From contig NZ_JACCCO010000001.1 of NCBI RefSeq assembly GCF_013409935.1, positions 496,001 through 560,000 of the forward strand: DNA of 64,000 nt, in the 5' to 3' direction. The translations under genes were made by a program, and so were the position numbers. This DNA is from Streptosporangium sandarakinum. Its GTDB lineage: Bacteria > Actinomycetota > Actinomycetes > Streptosporangiales > Streptosporangiaceae. This document shows, piece after piece, positions 34,214 through 41,784 of this stretch (positions are counted from its first letter, which is position 1; the number at the start of each line of letters is the position of its first letter). Under the pieces are notes generated by a model. That model ran no database searches, was not told where the DNA came from, and saw only the letters and a list, made by a program, of their open reading frames with translations.

Positions 34214-34954
34214 TCAGGTGACCTTGCGGAGGTATCCCGCCGAGGCCCAGCCCAGCTTGCCGTTCGAGGCGCGGACGGCCACCCACCCCTTGACGGGTGA
34301 GCATCCCCCGGCGAACCGGCCGTCGGCCGGGGTCAGCCTGCCGACCCGGCGGGCGTCCGCCGCCGGCTGGGAGCGGACGTTGAGGTAGCCGCCCGGCTGG
34401 AGCTTGACGACGCGATAGTCGCACGTGAGGCCGGGCGGGGTCTTGTCATCGGAGGGACCCTTACCCTCGTCGACCTTCCTGAGGTATCTCGCCGAGGCCC
34501 AGCCCAGCCTGCCGTTGGACGCCTTGACCTCCACCCAGCCGTCGACGGCCGAGCACGAACCCGCGAACGCCCCGTCGGCCGCCGTCAGCCTGCCGATCGG
34601 CCTGCCCTTCAGCGACGCCCGCGACCGGACGTTGAGGTAGCCGCCCGCCCGCACGCCCGTGACCCGGTAGGTGCACGCGAGGACGGTGTGGCCGCTTCCG
34701 TCGGTGGAGTGGCCGTGCCCGCCGTAGGGGTCGGGGGTGGACGCGGGGCGCGGGGTGGCCGAGGAGTGTCCGGGGGTCGCCGCGACCGACGGCCCGGAGG
34801 TCGTGACGGGGGTGGCGGAGGTCATGGGGCTGGGACTCGGGCTGGGAGTGGGGGTCGCCGAGGAGGCGAGGGCGGCGGCCGGCGGGGCGAGGATCGTGGA
34901 CAGGCCCACGGTGGCGCCTACGGTGAACGAGGCCGCGACCCGTTTTCCGAGCAT
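34214..34954 (-). CDS. Secreted protein with two bacterial SH3 domains
   Basis: 246 residues. A signal peptide (FTVGATVGLSTILAPPAAALA) is followed by a Ser/Thr/Pro linker and two homologous SH3b domains, each starting with CTYRV or CDYRV and containing GGYLNVRS, a Cys in GSCSAV or GGCSPV, and GWASARYLRKV or GWASAGYLRKV. Each domain has two cysteines that could pair. SH3b domains often bind cell-wall peptides; no catalytic domain is present. The start ATG 34954 has GGGAG 5 nt upstream; the longer frame to 34981 is less likely. Confidence 0.88.
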   Translation of the reverse strand: MLGKRVAASFTVGATVGLSTILAPPAAALASSATPTPSPSPSPMTSATPVTTSGPSVAATPGHSSATPRPASTPDPYGGHGHSTDGSGHTVLACTYRVTGVRAGGYLNVRSRASLKGRPIGRLTAADGAFAGSCSAVDGWVEVKASNGRLGWASARYLRKVDEGKGPSDDKTPPGLTCDYRVVKLQPGGYLNVRSQPAADARRVGRLTPADGRFAGGCSPVKGWVAVRASNGKLGWASAGYLRKVT

Positions 34955-35187
34955 GACATCTCCCTTCGATTCGCATCGCATCCGCGGCTGCCGGACCGCC
35001 TGAGGTCATGAAACGGCATGCCACCTGCGATGCTAACGCAAAGTAGATATCCAATTACCCTATGTGCAAACCCGCAACCGGTTTCCCGGAAACCGTCCGC
35101 CACCCTCCCGACCGGCGACCGCCCGCCGTCCACGGTCCGGCGCCGGCCCCCTTCATCCGCCCGGCGACGGAGGCCGAAGGCCGCCGG

Positions 35188-35649
35188 TCAGTAGGCCTGG
35201 AGCTCGACGAGGTTGCCCTCGGGGTCGCACACGTGGGCCGTACGCAGACCGGGCCCCCAGCCGGGGCGGTCCGCCGGAGGGGCGACCAGCCGCGCGCCGT
35301 ACCGCACATAGAGATCGGCGGCGGCTCCGACGTCCTCCACCCGGCTGACGAGCATGACCCGGCCCCCGCCGTACGGCGGGACCCCGGAGCCCCGGCCGTC
35401 GGACAGGAGCCCTGCGCCGGCAGGGGACGTGTCGTCCGGAGAGGACCCGCCGGCGTCCACGACCCCGGCCATCATGGCCCGGTCGAAGAGGGCGAGCACT
35501 CCCTCGCCCTCGACGTCCCAGCCGGCGTACGGCCCGGCCGCCGACCCCCTCGCCAACGTGGCGCCGCACAGCGCCGGGAGGACGGCGTCGTAGAGCCGGA
35601 AGCACTCGGCGAAGCGGCCGACGAGCAGCCGGGGGTGGAAGACGTCCAT
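35188..35649 (-). CDS. VOC (glyoxalase/bleomycin-resistance fold) protein
   Basis: 153-residue single-domain protein with vicinal-oxygen-chelate features: FHPRLLVGRFAECFRLYDAV at the N-terminus, and HVCDPEGNLVELQAY at the end with the metal-ligand Glu. The middle has a Gly/Ser/Pro insertion. The function could be a metal-dependent lyase/dioxygenase or a drug-binding protein. The start is ATG 35649. It is divergent from a MarR regulator with a perfect palindrome between them, so it is the likely regulated target. Confidence 0.82.
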   Translation of the reverse strand: MDVFHPRLLVGRFAECFRLYDAVLPALCGATLARGSAAGPYAGWDVEGEGVLALFDRAMMAGVVDAGGSSPDDTSPAGAGLLSDGRGSGVPPYGGGRVMLVSRVEDVGAAADLYVRYGARLVAPPADRPGWGPGLRTAHVCDPEGNLVELQAY

Positions 35650-35672
35650 CACGCGTCCAATCCGTGGGTTAA

Positions 35673-35687
35673 CACCAATGATTGGTG
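35673..35687. promoter_or_regulatory. MarR operator palindrome
   Basis: CACCAAT-G-ATTGGTG is a perfect inverted repeat with 7-bp arms in the 56-bp gap between the divergent VOC and MarR genes. On the plus strand TACAAT (35694-35699) lies 7 bp before the marR ATG, so the marR transcript would be leaderless or nearly so. TTAACA at 35669 is a possible -35, overlapping the palindrome. Confidence 0.7.
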
Positions 35688-35705
35688 ACAACCTACAATA
35701 TTTCC

Positions 35706-36137
35706 ATGACGGACATCCCGCCCACCCTGACCGCGCTCACCGCCTACCTGCTGTCGAAGGTCGGCAAGACCGCCAGGGGCCGGGTCGCGGCCCGCCTCGG
35801 CGAGCGCGACCTGAGGTTCTGGCACATGTCGATGCTGGCGGCCCTGGCCGACTTCGGCCCTCACTCGCAGCGGGAGCTGGGCGCCCGGCTCGGCATCGAC
35901 CCCAGCGACGTCGTCAAGGCGCTCGACGAGCTCACCGCCGCCGGATGGGCCGAGCGGACCAGGGACCCCGCCGACCGCCGGAAGGTGCGGGTCGTCGTCA
36001 CGCCCGAGGGCCGGGCCGCGCTGGCCGGGATGGTACGGGACACCGAGGCCCTCCAGGACGAGCTGCTGGCCCCGCTGAACCCGCGGGAACGCGCCCGGCT
36101 GCACGACCTGCTGCTGAAGGTCTTCGACCGGCCTTGA
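35706..36137 (+). CDS. MarR-family transcriptional regulator
   Basis: 143-residue winged-helix regulator. The fold is visible in LRFWHMSMLAALADFGPHSQ, RELGARLGIDPSDVVKALDE and the wing TRDPADRRKVRVVVTPEGR. The start chosen is ATG 35706 (MTDIPPTL), 7 bp after a TACAAT -10; the frame extends to 35682 without support. It is divergent from the VOC gene and probably binds the palindrome between them. The ligand is unknown. Confidence 0.92.
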   Translation: MTDIPPTLTALTAYLLSKVGKTARGRVAARLGERDLRFWHMSMLAALADFGPHSQRELGARLGIDPSDVVKALDELTAAGWAERTRDPADRRKVRVVVTPEGRAALAGMVRDTEALQDELLAPLNPRERARLHDLLLKVFDRP

Positions 36138-36176
36138 AAGGCGGGGACCGGCCGCGGTTCCCGCCGGCCCGTCGAT

Positions 36177-37112
36177 CTACCGGTCCGCCGCGGCGGCGAG
36201 CCGGGCGCGGAGCGTGCGCAGCGCGTCGTCCGCCAGCTCGGGCGTACGCTGCTCCAGGCCGAACAGCACGTCCAGCGCCGGGTCCGCCAGGGCCCAGAAG
36301 TCCAGCTTGCGGGCCAGCCGTACGGTGAACGGCAGGCCGCGGTGCGCCTGCACCCGCCGTACGAAGTCGGGGCCCGCCTCCGCCCAGAGGTAGGACAGGT
36401 CGTAGTCGGGGTCGCCGACCTCGGCGTCGCCGAAGTCGATGAGCCCGGTGATCTCGTCACCGGTGACGAGCAGGTGGTCCAGGCTCACGTCGCCGTGCGT
36501 GAACGTGGGCCGGTAGGCGAAGTTGGCGTCGTCGCCGAGGTAGCCCTCCCAGACGGCCAGCAGCGTCCGCCCCTCCCCCGGCGTCAGCCTCGGCAGCACC
36601 TCCGCCCGGACGGCGGCCAGATCGCCGGCGAAGTCCTCCCGCAGGTCCCAGGACGGCGCCCCCAGCTTCCCGGCCGCCTCCGCGGGGAAGGCGTGCAGGG
36701 CGTCGAGGATCCCGGCCACCTGCCGGGCCGTCTCCGGCAGGCCGGGCAGCCCCCGGGCGTGCCAGTGCTCCGGGGCCAGCACCTCGCCCGGGACGAGCGG
36801 GTAGCCACAGAACGAGCCCGGTCCGATGGGGTTGGGCGCGGTGAACAGGAACCGTGGGATCGCCACGCCGAGGTCCCAGTGGAGGGCGAGCTCGGGCAGC
36901 AGCCGGGCCTCCTTGGCGACGCTCTCGGCCCCGTCGGAGTTCTTCGGCAGCCGCACCACGATCGCGCCGTCCAGCAGCAGCGTCACGTTGTCCAGCCCGG
37001 CCCCCAGCGGCCGCAGCGGAGCGTTCCGCCGCTCCGGCAGCACGTCGGCGAGCGCCTCCCGGACCTTCGGCTCCCAGTCGTCCGGCAACGAGACATCCCT
37101 GATCACGGACAT
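36177..37112 (-). CDS. Aminoglycoside phosphotransferase-family kinase
   Basis: 311-residue APH-fold kinase. ATP-binding features are LGAGLDNVTLLLDGAIVVRL; the catalytic loop is THGDVSLDHLLV and the metal motif LIDFGDAEVGDPDYDLSYLW, both complete. The pattern matches the small-molecule kinases related to macrolide and aminoglycoside phosphotransferases. The native substrate is unknown, and a resistance role is not implied. It stands alone, convergent with marR. Confidence 0.88.
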   Translation of the reverse strand: MSVIRDVSLPDDWEPKVREALADVLPERRNAPLRPLGAGLDNVTLLLDGAIVVRLPKNSDGAESVAKEARLLPELALHWDLGVAIPRFLFTAPNPIGPGSFCGYPLVPGEVLAPEHWHARGLPGLPETARQVAGILDALHAFPAEAAGKLGAPSWDLREDFAGDLAAVRAEVLPRLTPGEGRTLLAVWEGYLGDDANFAYRPTFTHGDVSLDHLLVTGDEITGLIDFGDAEVGDPDYDLSYLWAEAGPDFVRRVQAHRGLPFTVRLARKLDFWALADPALDVLFGLEQRTPELADDALRTLRARLAAAADR

Positions 37113-37195
37113 ACCGTACTAGCCGGGGCCGGCGAGCGCTCCCCGTCCGCCCCAGGCCCCGGACCCCGGGCCCCGGGCTCCGGGAGGCCGGGACG

Positions 37196-37258
37196 CCGGG
37201 ACACCTGGAGACCGGGACACCTGGAGACCGGGACGCCTGGAGACCGGGACGCCGGAGA
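37196..37258. repeat. 16-bp tandem repeat, intergenic
   Basis: CCGGGACACCTGGAGA repeats at 37196, 37212 and 37228 (one change), with a degenerate fourth copy at 37244, in the 274-bp gap between the divergent kinase and isochorismatase genes. The rest of the gap is GC-rich with CCCGGG palindromes and shows no clear promoter. Confidence 0.85.
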
Positions 37259-37386
37259 ACACCGGCCGTCGAGGACGCCGGAGCCCGTCCGAGGCGTCCC
37301 GGGGGACGAAGCGCTGACCGGATCGTTCCGCAGGCTGACCGGTTCACGCCTTCAGCTCCCGCCCCTCACCCCGCCACCCTTGAGGG

Positions 37387-37971
37387 GTGAACAGCGCACT
37401 CGTCGTCATCGACGTCCAGGAGTCCTTCCGGCAGCTGCCGGACTGGGAGTTCGTATCGCAGCCCGACATCGTCGGCCAGGTCAACCGTCTGGTCACCGCG
37501 GCCCGCGCCGAGGACCAGCTGGTGGTCTGGGTGCTCGGCTCCCGGCCGGGGGCCGGCACCGTGTTCGATCCGGCGCGGGGGCACGTCCGCCTGATGGAGG
37601 GGCTCGAACCTCACGCGGGCGAGCCGCTCATCACCAAGACCGCGCACAACGCCTTCACCACCACGAACCTGCACCAGATCCTCACCGGTCACGGCATCCG
37701 GCGGCTGACCGTGTGCGGCATCCGCACCGAGCAGTGCTGCGAGACCACCACCCGGATCGCCTCCGACCTCGGTTTCGACGTCGACTTCGTCACCGACGCC
37801 ACCGCGACCACCCCCATCCCGCACCGGGACGCGCCGCAGGATCTGCCGTTCGCGCAACTGGTGGACGACCCGCGGACGCTGGGCGTCGCCGATGTCATCG
37901 CGCGCACCGAGTACGCGCTCGCGGGCCGGTTCGCCGCCATCCGCACCGTCGACGAACTGACCGGGGCGTAG
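37387..37971 (+). CDS. Isochorismatase-family cysteine hydrolase
   Basis: 194-residue hydrolase. The catalytic triad of the family is visible as Asp in LVVIDVQESF, Lys in LITKTAHNAF and Cys in CGIRTEQCCETTTRIA, with a cis-peptide region before the Cys. The family hydrolyses amides or vinyl ethers (nicotinamidase, isochorismatase and others); the substrate is not evident. Start GTG 37387 follows GAGGGG. It is followed 11 bp later by a GlxA-type regulator, a pairing often seen in actinomycetes and suggesting a single regulatory or metabolic unit. Confidence 0.9.
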   Translation: MNSALVVIDVQESFRQLPDWEFVSQPDIVGQVNRLVTAARAEDQLVVWVLGSRPGAGTVFDPARGHVRLMEGLEPHAGEPLITKTAHNAFTTTNLHQILTGHGIRRLTVCGIRTEQCCETTTRIASDLGFDVDFVTDATATTPIPHRDAPQDLPFAQLVDDPRTLGVADVIARTEYALAGRFAAIRTVDELTGA

Positions 37972-37982
37972 GCTCGGCGACT

Positions 37983-38876
37983 GTGTCCCGGGTCGTCTTC
38001 CTGCTCATCCCACGAGTGCACCTGCTCGACGTGGCCGGGCCGGCCCAGGTCTTCTCCACCGCGGCCGACCTCGGCTACGAGCACGTCCTGTCGTACGTGT
38101 CCGAGGAGACGCCCGTCGCCACCGTACAGGGACTGCCCCTGCACGCCGAGCTTGCGTGGCCCCACCTGGAACCGGACGACCTCGTCATCGTGCCGGGCTG
38201 GCGCGGCCCGGCACGCATGGCCCGGGCCGACACCCTCTATCGGCTACGCGAGCACCACGCGGCCGGCGGCACCGTGGCGGGCGTCTGCGCGGGCGCCGAC
38301 GCGCTCGGCCGGGCCGGCCTGCTCGACGGCCGCCGCTGCACCACCCACCACGCGTCCCAGGACGAGCTCGCCCGCCTCTACCCGAGGGCCAGGGTCGTAC
38401 GCGACGTGCTCTACGTCGAGGACGAGCGGGTGGTGACCTCGGCGGGCGTGGCCAGCGGCATCGACGTGGCGCTCCACCTGCTGAGCACCAGGCACGGGCC
38501 GTACGCCGCCGGCCGGGTGGCCCGCGCCATGGTGGTTTACGCCCGCCGCCAGGGAGCATCGCCGCAGATCAGCGCGATGCTCCGGCACCGCGGTCACGAC
38601 GACGAGACCGTGCACCGCATCCAGAACCTGATCGACACGCGTTTCACCGAGCGGCTCCCGCTCTCGATGCTGGCCGACGCGGCGGGATGCAGCGAACGGA
38701 CCGTCACCCGGCTCTTCCGGCACGCGACCGGCCTCACCCCGTTGGCCTACCAGACCGCGCTCCGCCTGGAACGGGCCGAACACCTCCTGGGGCAGGGCGC
38801 GACGACCGAGACGGCCGCCCGCGAGGCCGGCTTCGGCGACGCACGGATGCTGCGCCGCCTGCGCGCCCGGATGTAG
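37983..38876 (+). CDS. GlxA-family transcriptional regulator (DJ-1/PfpI domain plus AraC HTH)
   Basis: 297 residues. The N-terminal DJ-1/PfpI-like domain (RVVFLLIPRVHLLDVAGPAQ, AGVCAGADALGRAGLL with the nucleophile-elbow Cys) probably serves as a ligand sensor. The C-terminal AraC-type DNA-binding domain has SMLADAAGCSERTVTRLFRH and a second HTH ending FGDARMLRRLRARM. The start GTG 37983 is the first plausible one after the isochorismatase stop; a very long open frame upstream is a shadow of other genes. It probably regulates the isochorismatase operon. Confidence 0.9.
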   Translation: MSRVVFLLIPRVHLLDVAGPAQVFSTAADLGYEHVLSYVSEETPVATVQGLPLHAELAWPHLEPDDLVIVPGWRGPARMARADTLYRLREHHAAGGTVAGVCAGADALGRAGLLDGRRCTTHHASQDELARLYPRARVVRDVLYVEDERVVTSAGVASGIDVALHLLSTRHGPYAAGRVARAMVVYARRQGASPQISAMLRHRGHDDETVHRIQNLIDTRFTERLPLSMLADAAGCSERTVTRLFRHATGLTPLAYQTALRLERAEHLLGQGATTETAAREAGFGDARMLRRLRARM

Positions 38877-38899
38877 GCCCGGCGGAGGTTTCCGCCGGG

Positions 38900-39598
38900 T
38901 CAGACCGCGTTCGCCCTGGAAGACCTCTCCACCGCGGCGATGACGCGGGGCAGGACGTCGGGCCAGGGGCGGGCGGGGACCACGGGGACGCCCGCCTCGG
39001 CGGCCAGGGCGGCGAGGCGGGCGCCGTAGCGGGCGCTGGCGCGGGCGCGGGCGCGCTGGTCGCCGTGGCCGGGCTCGCGGCTCAGGTAGTTCGCCGCGAT
39101 CTGCGCCTCGTCGGGCTCGTGCAGGACCACCGCCGCCACCCGCCCGTCCGCCGGGATCCCGGCGAAGGACTCCTGTACGGCGAGGCCGGGCAGAAGGTAG
39201 TCGCCCTCGACGACCACCGGGGTGCCGGTCTCCAGGTGGTTGGCCACCACCGCCTCGACGGCCGGGACGAGCGCCTCGGCGATGGCGACCTGCAGGTCGG
39301 CGATGTCGTCGGCGGGCAGGCGGCCGTCCTCGGGGTGGGTGCGCCAGTGGTGCAGGAGCGGTTGCTGCTCGGGGGTGGTCATGGCGAGGAGCGCCTCGAC
39401 GAGGTCGTCGACCTCCACGATCGGGACGCCGTGGAGCCGCGCCAGGGGGTAGCTGACCCGGGTCTTGCCGGTTCCGGAGGCGCCGCAGATCAGCAGCACG
39501 TCCCAGTGGCGCCGCGCGTCCGGTGGGAATCCGTCGCCTACGGGTCCGTACGGCGGGCGGATGGCCTCGGTCGAGGCCGTCGGTGCGCTGTCGTGCAT
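38900..39598 (-). CDS. P-loop kinase (2-phosphoglycerate-kinase-like AAA protein)
   Basis: 232-residue soluble NTPase. Walker A is LLICGASGTGKTRVSYPLA at about residues 35-53, then VEVDDLVEALLAM, VVVEGDYLLPGLA (Walker B-like) and a basic lid RARARASARYG. The pattern resembles zeta-toxin/phosphoglycerate kinase-type small-molecule kinases. Start ATG 39598 has AGAGGGG upstream. The substrate is unknown. It is divergent from the csbD-like gene across 73 bp. Confidence 0.75.
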   Translation of the reverse strand: MHDSAPTASTEAIRPPYGPVGDGFPPDARRHWDVLLICGASGTGKTRVSYPLARLHGVPIVEVDDLVEALLAMTTPEQQPLLHHWRTHPEDGRLPADDIADLQVAIAEALVPAVEAVVANHLETGTPVVVEGDYLLPGLAVQESFAGIPADGRVAAVVLHEPDEAQIAANYLSREPGHGDQRARARASARYGARLAALAAEAGVPVVPARPWPDVLPRVIAAVERSSRANAV

Positions 39599-39671
39599 GT
39601 TTACCCCTCTGATCTGCGGACACTAAGTATCCCTGTGTAGAGAGAACTTCATGCAAGGGGAGGAACCACCC

Positions 39672-39866
39672 ATGGGTGCTGACGACAAGATCTCCAACAA
39701 GGCCGAAGAGCTCGGGGGCAAGGTCAAGGAGGGCGTCGGCCGCGCCACCGACGACGAGCGGCTTGAGGCCGAGGGCCGGGCCGACCAGGGGGAGAGCAAG
39801 TTCAAGCAGGCTGGGGAGAAGCTGAAGGACAGCGCCAAGGACGTGAAGGACGCCTTCAAGCGCTGA
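39672..39866 (+). CDS. CsbD-family general stress protein
   Basis: 64-residue hydrophilic, Lys/Glu/Asp-rich protein that starts MGADDKISNKAEELGGKVKE. It has the CsbD pattern of repeated NKAEELGGKVKEGVGRATDD-type amphipathic segments. CsbD proteins belong to general-stress (SigB-like) regulons and their biochemical role is unknown. The start ATG 39672 follows GGGGAGG; the frame open to 39651 is not supported. A strong terminator follows 63 bp later. Confidence 0.9.
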   Translation: MGADDKISNKAEELGGKVKEGVGRATDDERLEAEGRADQGESKFKQAGEKLKDSAKDVKDAFKR

Positions 39867-39929
39867 TCTCCCGACCCGGCGGGCCGGAGCCCCCTGCTTC
39901 AGGGAGCTCGGAGGTCCCCGCCGGAGGAG

Positions 39930-39974
39930 CCCATGAGAAAGGGGGCCCGGATTCCGGGCCCCCTTTCTCATGGG
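39930..39974. terminator. Very long perfect hairpin terminator after csbD-like gene
   Basis: 22-bp arms (39930-39951 and 39953-39974) are exact complements around a single central base, reading CCCATGAGAAAGGGGG on the left. It can end the csbD-like transcript and, from the other side, the minus-strand transcript of the gene at 40216-40539. Confidence 0.85.
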
Positions 39975-40215
39975 CTCTCATGATCTCTCGCGGGCTTCAT
40001 GGGCCGTCATGGGCTTTCGCAGGCATCGCCTCACCGGTCCTTTCACGGGCATCGCTTCACCGGTCGGCGCGGGAGTCCTCTCCCCGCGGCCCGGACCGCT
40101 CCCGTGGGCCGCGGTTCCGCCGCGAGACCGCCCCCGTGGGCCACGACTCCGCCACGAGGCCGCTCCCGTGAGCCGCGGTTCCGCTACGAGGCCGCTCCCG
40201 TGAGCCGCGGTTCCG
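39975..40215. other. Intergenic region rich in repeats, no gene seen
   Basis: With the terminator, this forms the longest gene-free stretch (39867-40215). Its first part has dispersed GGGC(T/G)TTCATGG-like and TCACCGG(T/G) copies (40021-40065); the second part is a 32-bp tandem repeat. Frames through it on both strands are compositional shadows of the repeats. I see no promoter or RNA gene. Confidence 0.7.
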
Positions 40216-40223
40216 CTACGAGG
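40096..40223. repeat. Four 32-bp tandem repeats
   Basis: Units start at 40096, 40128, 40160 and 40192. The last two are identical, the first two differ at several positions, and a decayed start of a fifth follows. Each unit contains CGCTCCCGTG and CGGTTCCGC. No spacers separate the units, so this is not CRISPR. The last unit runs 8 bp into the 3' end of the minus-strand gene at 40216. Confidence 0.92.
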
Positions 40224-40539
40224 CCGGTCCCATCTCCGGCTCGGGCGCCCGCTTGCCCGATCCCTCTCCCCCGTCCGCTCGTTCTCCCGTAGCGGGAGCG
40301 GGGCCGCCGACGAGGTCCCCCAGGTCGTCCGGGGGCAGGTCCGCCGGGAGCGGGCGGTCGGGGAACGTCGCGTCCGCGCCCGATCTCTCGGCCACCACCC
40401 GGCTCTCGCCGTCGATGCCGCGCGGCGCCGGCGGCGGGTCGTCCGGTGCGCCGCCGTGGCGTTTCCCGGCGGGATCGCGGCTCTCCTCCACGGGGCCGCC
40501 GTCCTCTGCTGCTTCCTCGGGTGCTGCGTGATCATTCAT
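40216..40539 (-). CDS. Small acidic, disordered hypothetical protein
   Basis: 107 residues, rich in Glu, Asp, Gly, Pro and Ala with no hydrophobic core, beginning MNDHAAPEEAAEDGGPVEES. It contains DDPPPAPRGIDGESRVV and LPADLPPDDLGDLVGG. I do not recognise a family. The start ATG 40539 has GGGGAG about 11 nt upstream. Its last codons fall in the 32-bp tandem repeat, which may have rewritten its C-terminus. Its composition recalls the protein at 48255-48587, and it lies in a cluster of small stress-type genes. Confidence 0.55.
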   Translation of the reverse strand: MNDHAAPEEAAEDGGPVEESRDPAGKRHGGAPDDPPPAPRGIDGESRVVAERSGADATFPDRPLPADLPPDDLGDLVGGPAPATGERADGGEGSGKRAPEPEMGPAS

Positions 40540-40633
40540 ACGAACACCACTCCCCGGCAAAGCACTAAATATGTCCGTTTTAGGCATGTCAGCGAGCGAT
40601 CGGGTAGGGAACCGGCTGAAGGAGGGAGAGACG

Positions 40634-40999
40634 ATGACCGTGACGCGATTTCATGATCTGCCGCTCGCCGACCGGGACAGGGACTGGGACGCGGACGCGG
40701 CCGAGAAGCGGGTCCGTGAGTGGGCGGGCGCCGAGGAGAAGCCGAACGCGAAGTACCGGGAGGCGCACGTCTGGTACGACGGCGAGGAGCCGGAGAACTT
40801 CGAGAGCTACAAGCTGCCGGTCGCCGACGTGATCGGCGGCGACCTGAAGGTCGTGCCGCGCGCCGTGATGGCGGCCGGGGCGGTCATGCAGGGGGCGCGG
40901 GGCGGGGTGAAGATCCCCCGGGACGAGGTGGACCGGGTCAAGTCCCACCTGGCCAGGTACTACGCGAAGATGGGCGACACGCCGCCCTGGGAGCGCTGA
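40634..40999 (+). CDS. Conserved small protein, phage-head-associated-like domain
   Basis: 121-residue soluble protein, start ATG 40634 after AAGGAGGGAGAG. It starts MTVTRFHDLPLADRDRDWDA. The C-terminal half (SYKLPVADVIGGDLKVVPRA, GARGGVKIPRDEVDRVK, HLARYYAKMGD) resembles a short module that I recall next to phage prohead proteases and in free-standing actinobacterial and cyanobacterial proteins. No other phage gene is present. Function unknown. It is followed 3 bp later by the next gene, so the two are co-expressed. Confidence 0.7.
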   Translation: MTVTRFHDLPLADRDRDWDADAAEKRVREWAGAEEKPNAKYREAHVWYDGEEPENFESYKLPVADVIGGDLKVVPRAVMAAGAVMQGARGGVKIPRDEVDRVKSHLARYYAKMGDTPPWER

Positions 41000-41002
41000 C
41001 CG

Positions 41003-41392
41003 GTGCCGCGGTTCGACTTCGCCTTCGAGTCGACGTGGCTGACGCCGCTGAGGCTGATGGGCGTCACCCCCGAGCGGGCGTTCGTCGTCGTCTACGCCGG
41101 CGATCTGTGGGTGCGCTTCGGCCCCTGGCGGCTGCGCACACCCCTCTCCAACATCTCGGGCACCCTCGTCACCGGCCCGTACACGCCGTGGAAGGTCATC
41201 GGGCCGCACCTGTCGCTGGCCGATCGGGGTGTGACCTTCGGGACGAGCACTCAAAAGGGCGTGTGCGTCCTGTTCCACCGGCCGGTGCCCGCGCTCGTGC
41301 CGGGGCGTCTGCTGGCCCACCCCGGTGCGACCCTCACCGTGTCCGATCCCGAAGGACTGGTGGAGGCACTTCGACGACCAGAGAGCACATGA
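41003..41392 (+). CDS. Conserved hypothetical protein
   Basis: 129 residues with no signal or membrane span. The sequence has alternating hydrophobic beta-type segments (RFDFAFESTWLTPL, RAFVVVYAGDLWVRFGPWRL, GVTFGTSTQKGVCVLFHRPV), suggesting a small beta-rich fold. I know similar unnamed proteins in actinobacteria but no function. GTG 41003 lies 3 bp after the preceding stop, implying an operon with it. Confidence 0.65.
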   Translation: MPRFDFAFESTWLTPLRLMGVTPERAFVVVYAGDLWVRFGPWRLRTPLSNISGTLVTGPYTPWKVIGPHLSLADRGVTFGTSTQKGVCVLFHRPVPALVPGRLLAHPGATLTVSDPEGLVEALRRPEST

Positions 41393-41442
41393 CCAGCGGA
41401 CACCCGGGTAGCAGGGTGGGACTGATCAAGAGGAGGGGAGAA

Positions 41443-41703
41443 ATGACCGAGGAGAACCAGGAGGGACGGGACCCCCGGGGGCGGCCGACGGTTCCGACGA
41501 CACCGCGGGACGTGGTCTACATCCGGCTGGCGTCGTTCGCGCTCATACCGATCGTGTTCCTCGGTATGTTCGGGCTCGCGACCGGCACCACGGGGATGAT
41601 CATCGCCGCCGTGATCCTCGCGGTGATAGCGATCGCGTTCATCGTGGTCGGTGTCCGCCGCCAGTCACGGAGGCCCGGCTCGACCACGGAGGAGGCGGGC
41701 TGA
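41443..41703 (+). CDS. Small two-TM membrane protein
   Basis: 86 residues: a hydrophilic start (MTEENQEGRDPRGRPTVP), two membrane segments (YIRLASFALIPIVFLGMFGL and GMIIAAVILAVIAIAFIVVG) and a short basic tail. The start ATG 41443 has AGGAGGGGAG at ideal distance. It is the last of the small-gene cluster. No family was recognised. Confidence 0.75.
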   Translation: MTEENQEGRDPRGRPTVPTTPRDVVYIRLASFALIPIVFLGMFGLATGTTGMIIAAVILAVIAIAFIVVGVRRQSRRPGSTTEEAG

Positions 41704-41784
41704 GGCGGCGTACGCCTGGCGGCGGCTTCGGGAGGCGGATGGCCTTCCCGGGGCCGCCGACGCCTTTCCGCGGGGGGAACGGGT

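Noticed and set aside
37196-37258. 16-bp repeats considered as regulator-binding iterons
   Set aside because: They are GC-rich slippage-type repeats with decaying copies and no nearby replication gene or matching regulator.
36342-37982. Long plus-strand extension of the GlxA frame
   Set aside because: It crosses the kinase gene on the other strand and the isochorismatase gene in another frame. The GlxA fold starts only at 37983.
40096-40223. 32-bp repeats considered as a CRISPR array
   Set aside because: The units are directly adjacent with no spacers, and no cas gene is present.
39978-40535. 185-codon minus-strand frame through the tandem repeats
   Set aside because: Its repeated GTAAHGSG-type blocks are only the 32-bp repeat translated, and it has no ribosome-binding site. 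The frame at 40216-40539 is a better candidate.
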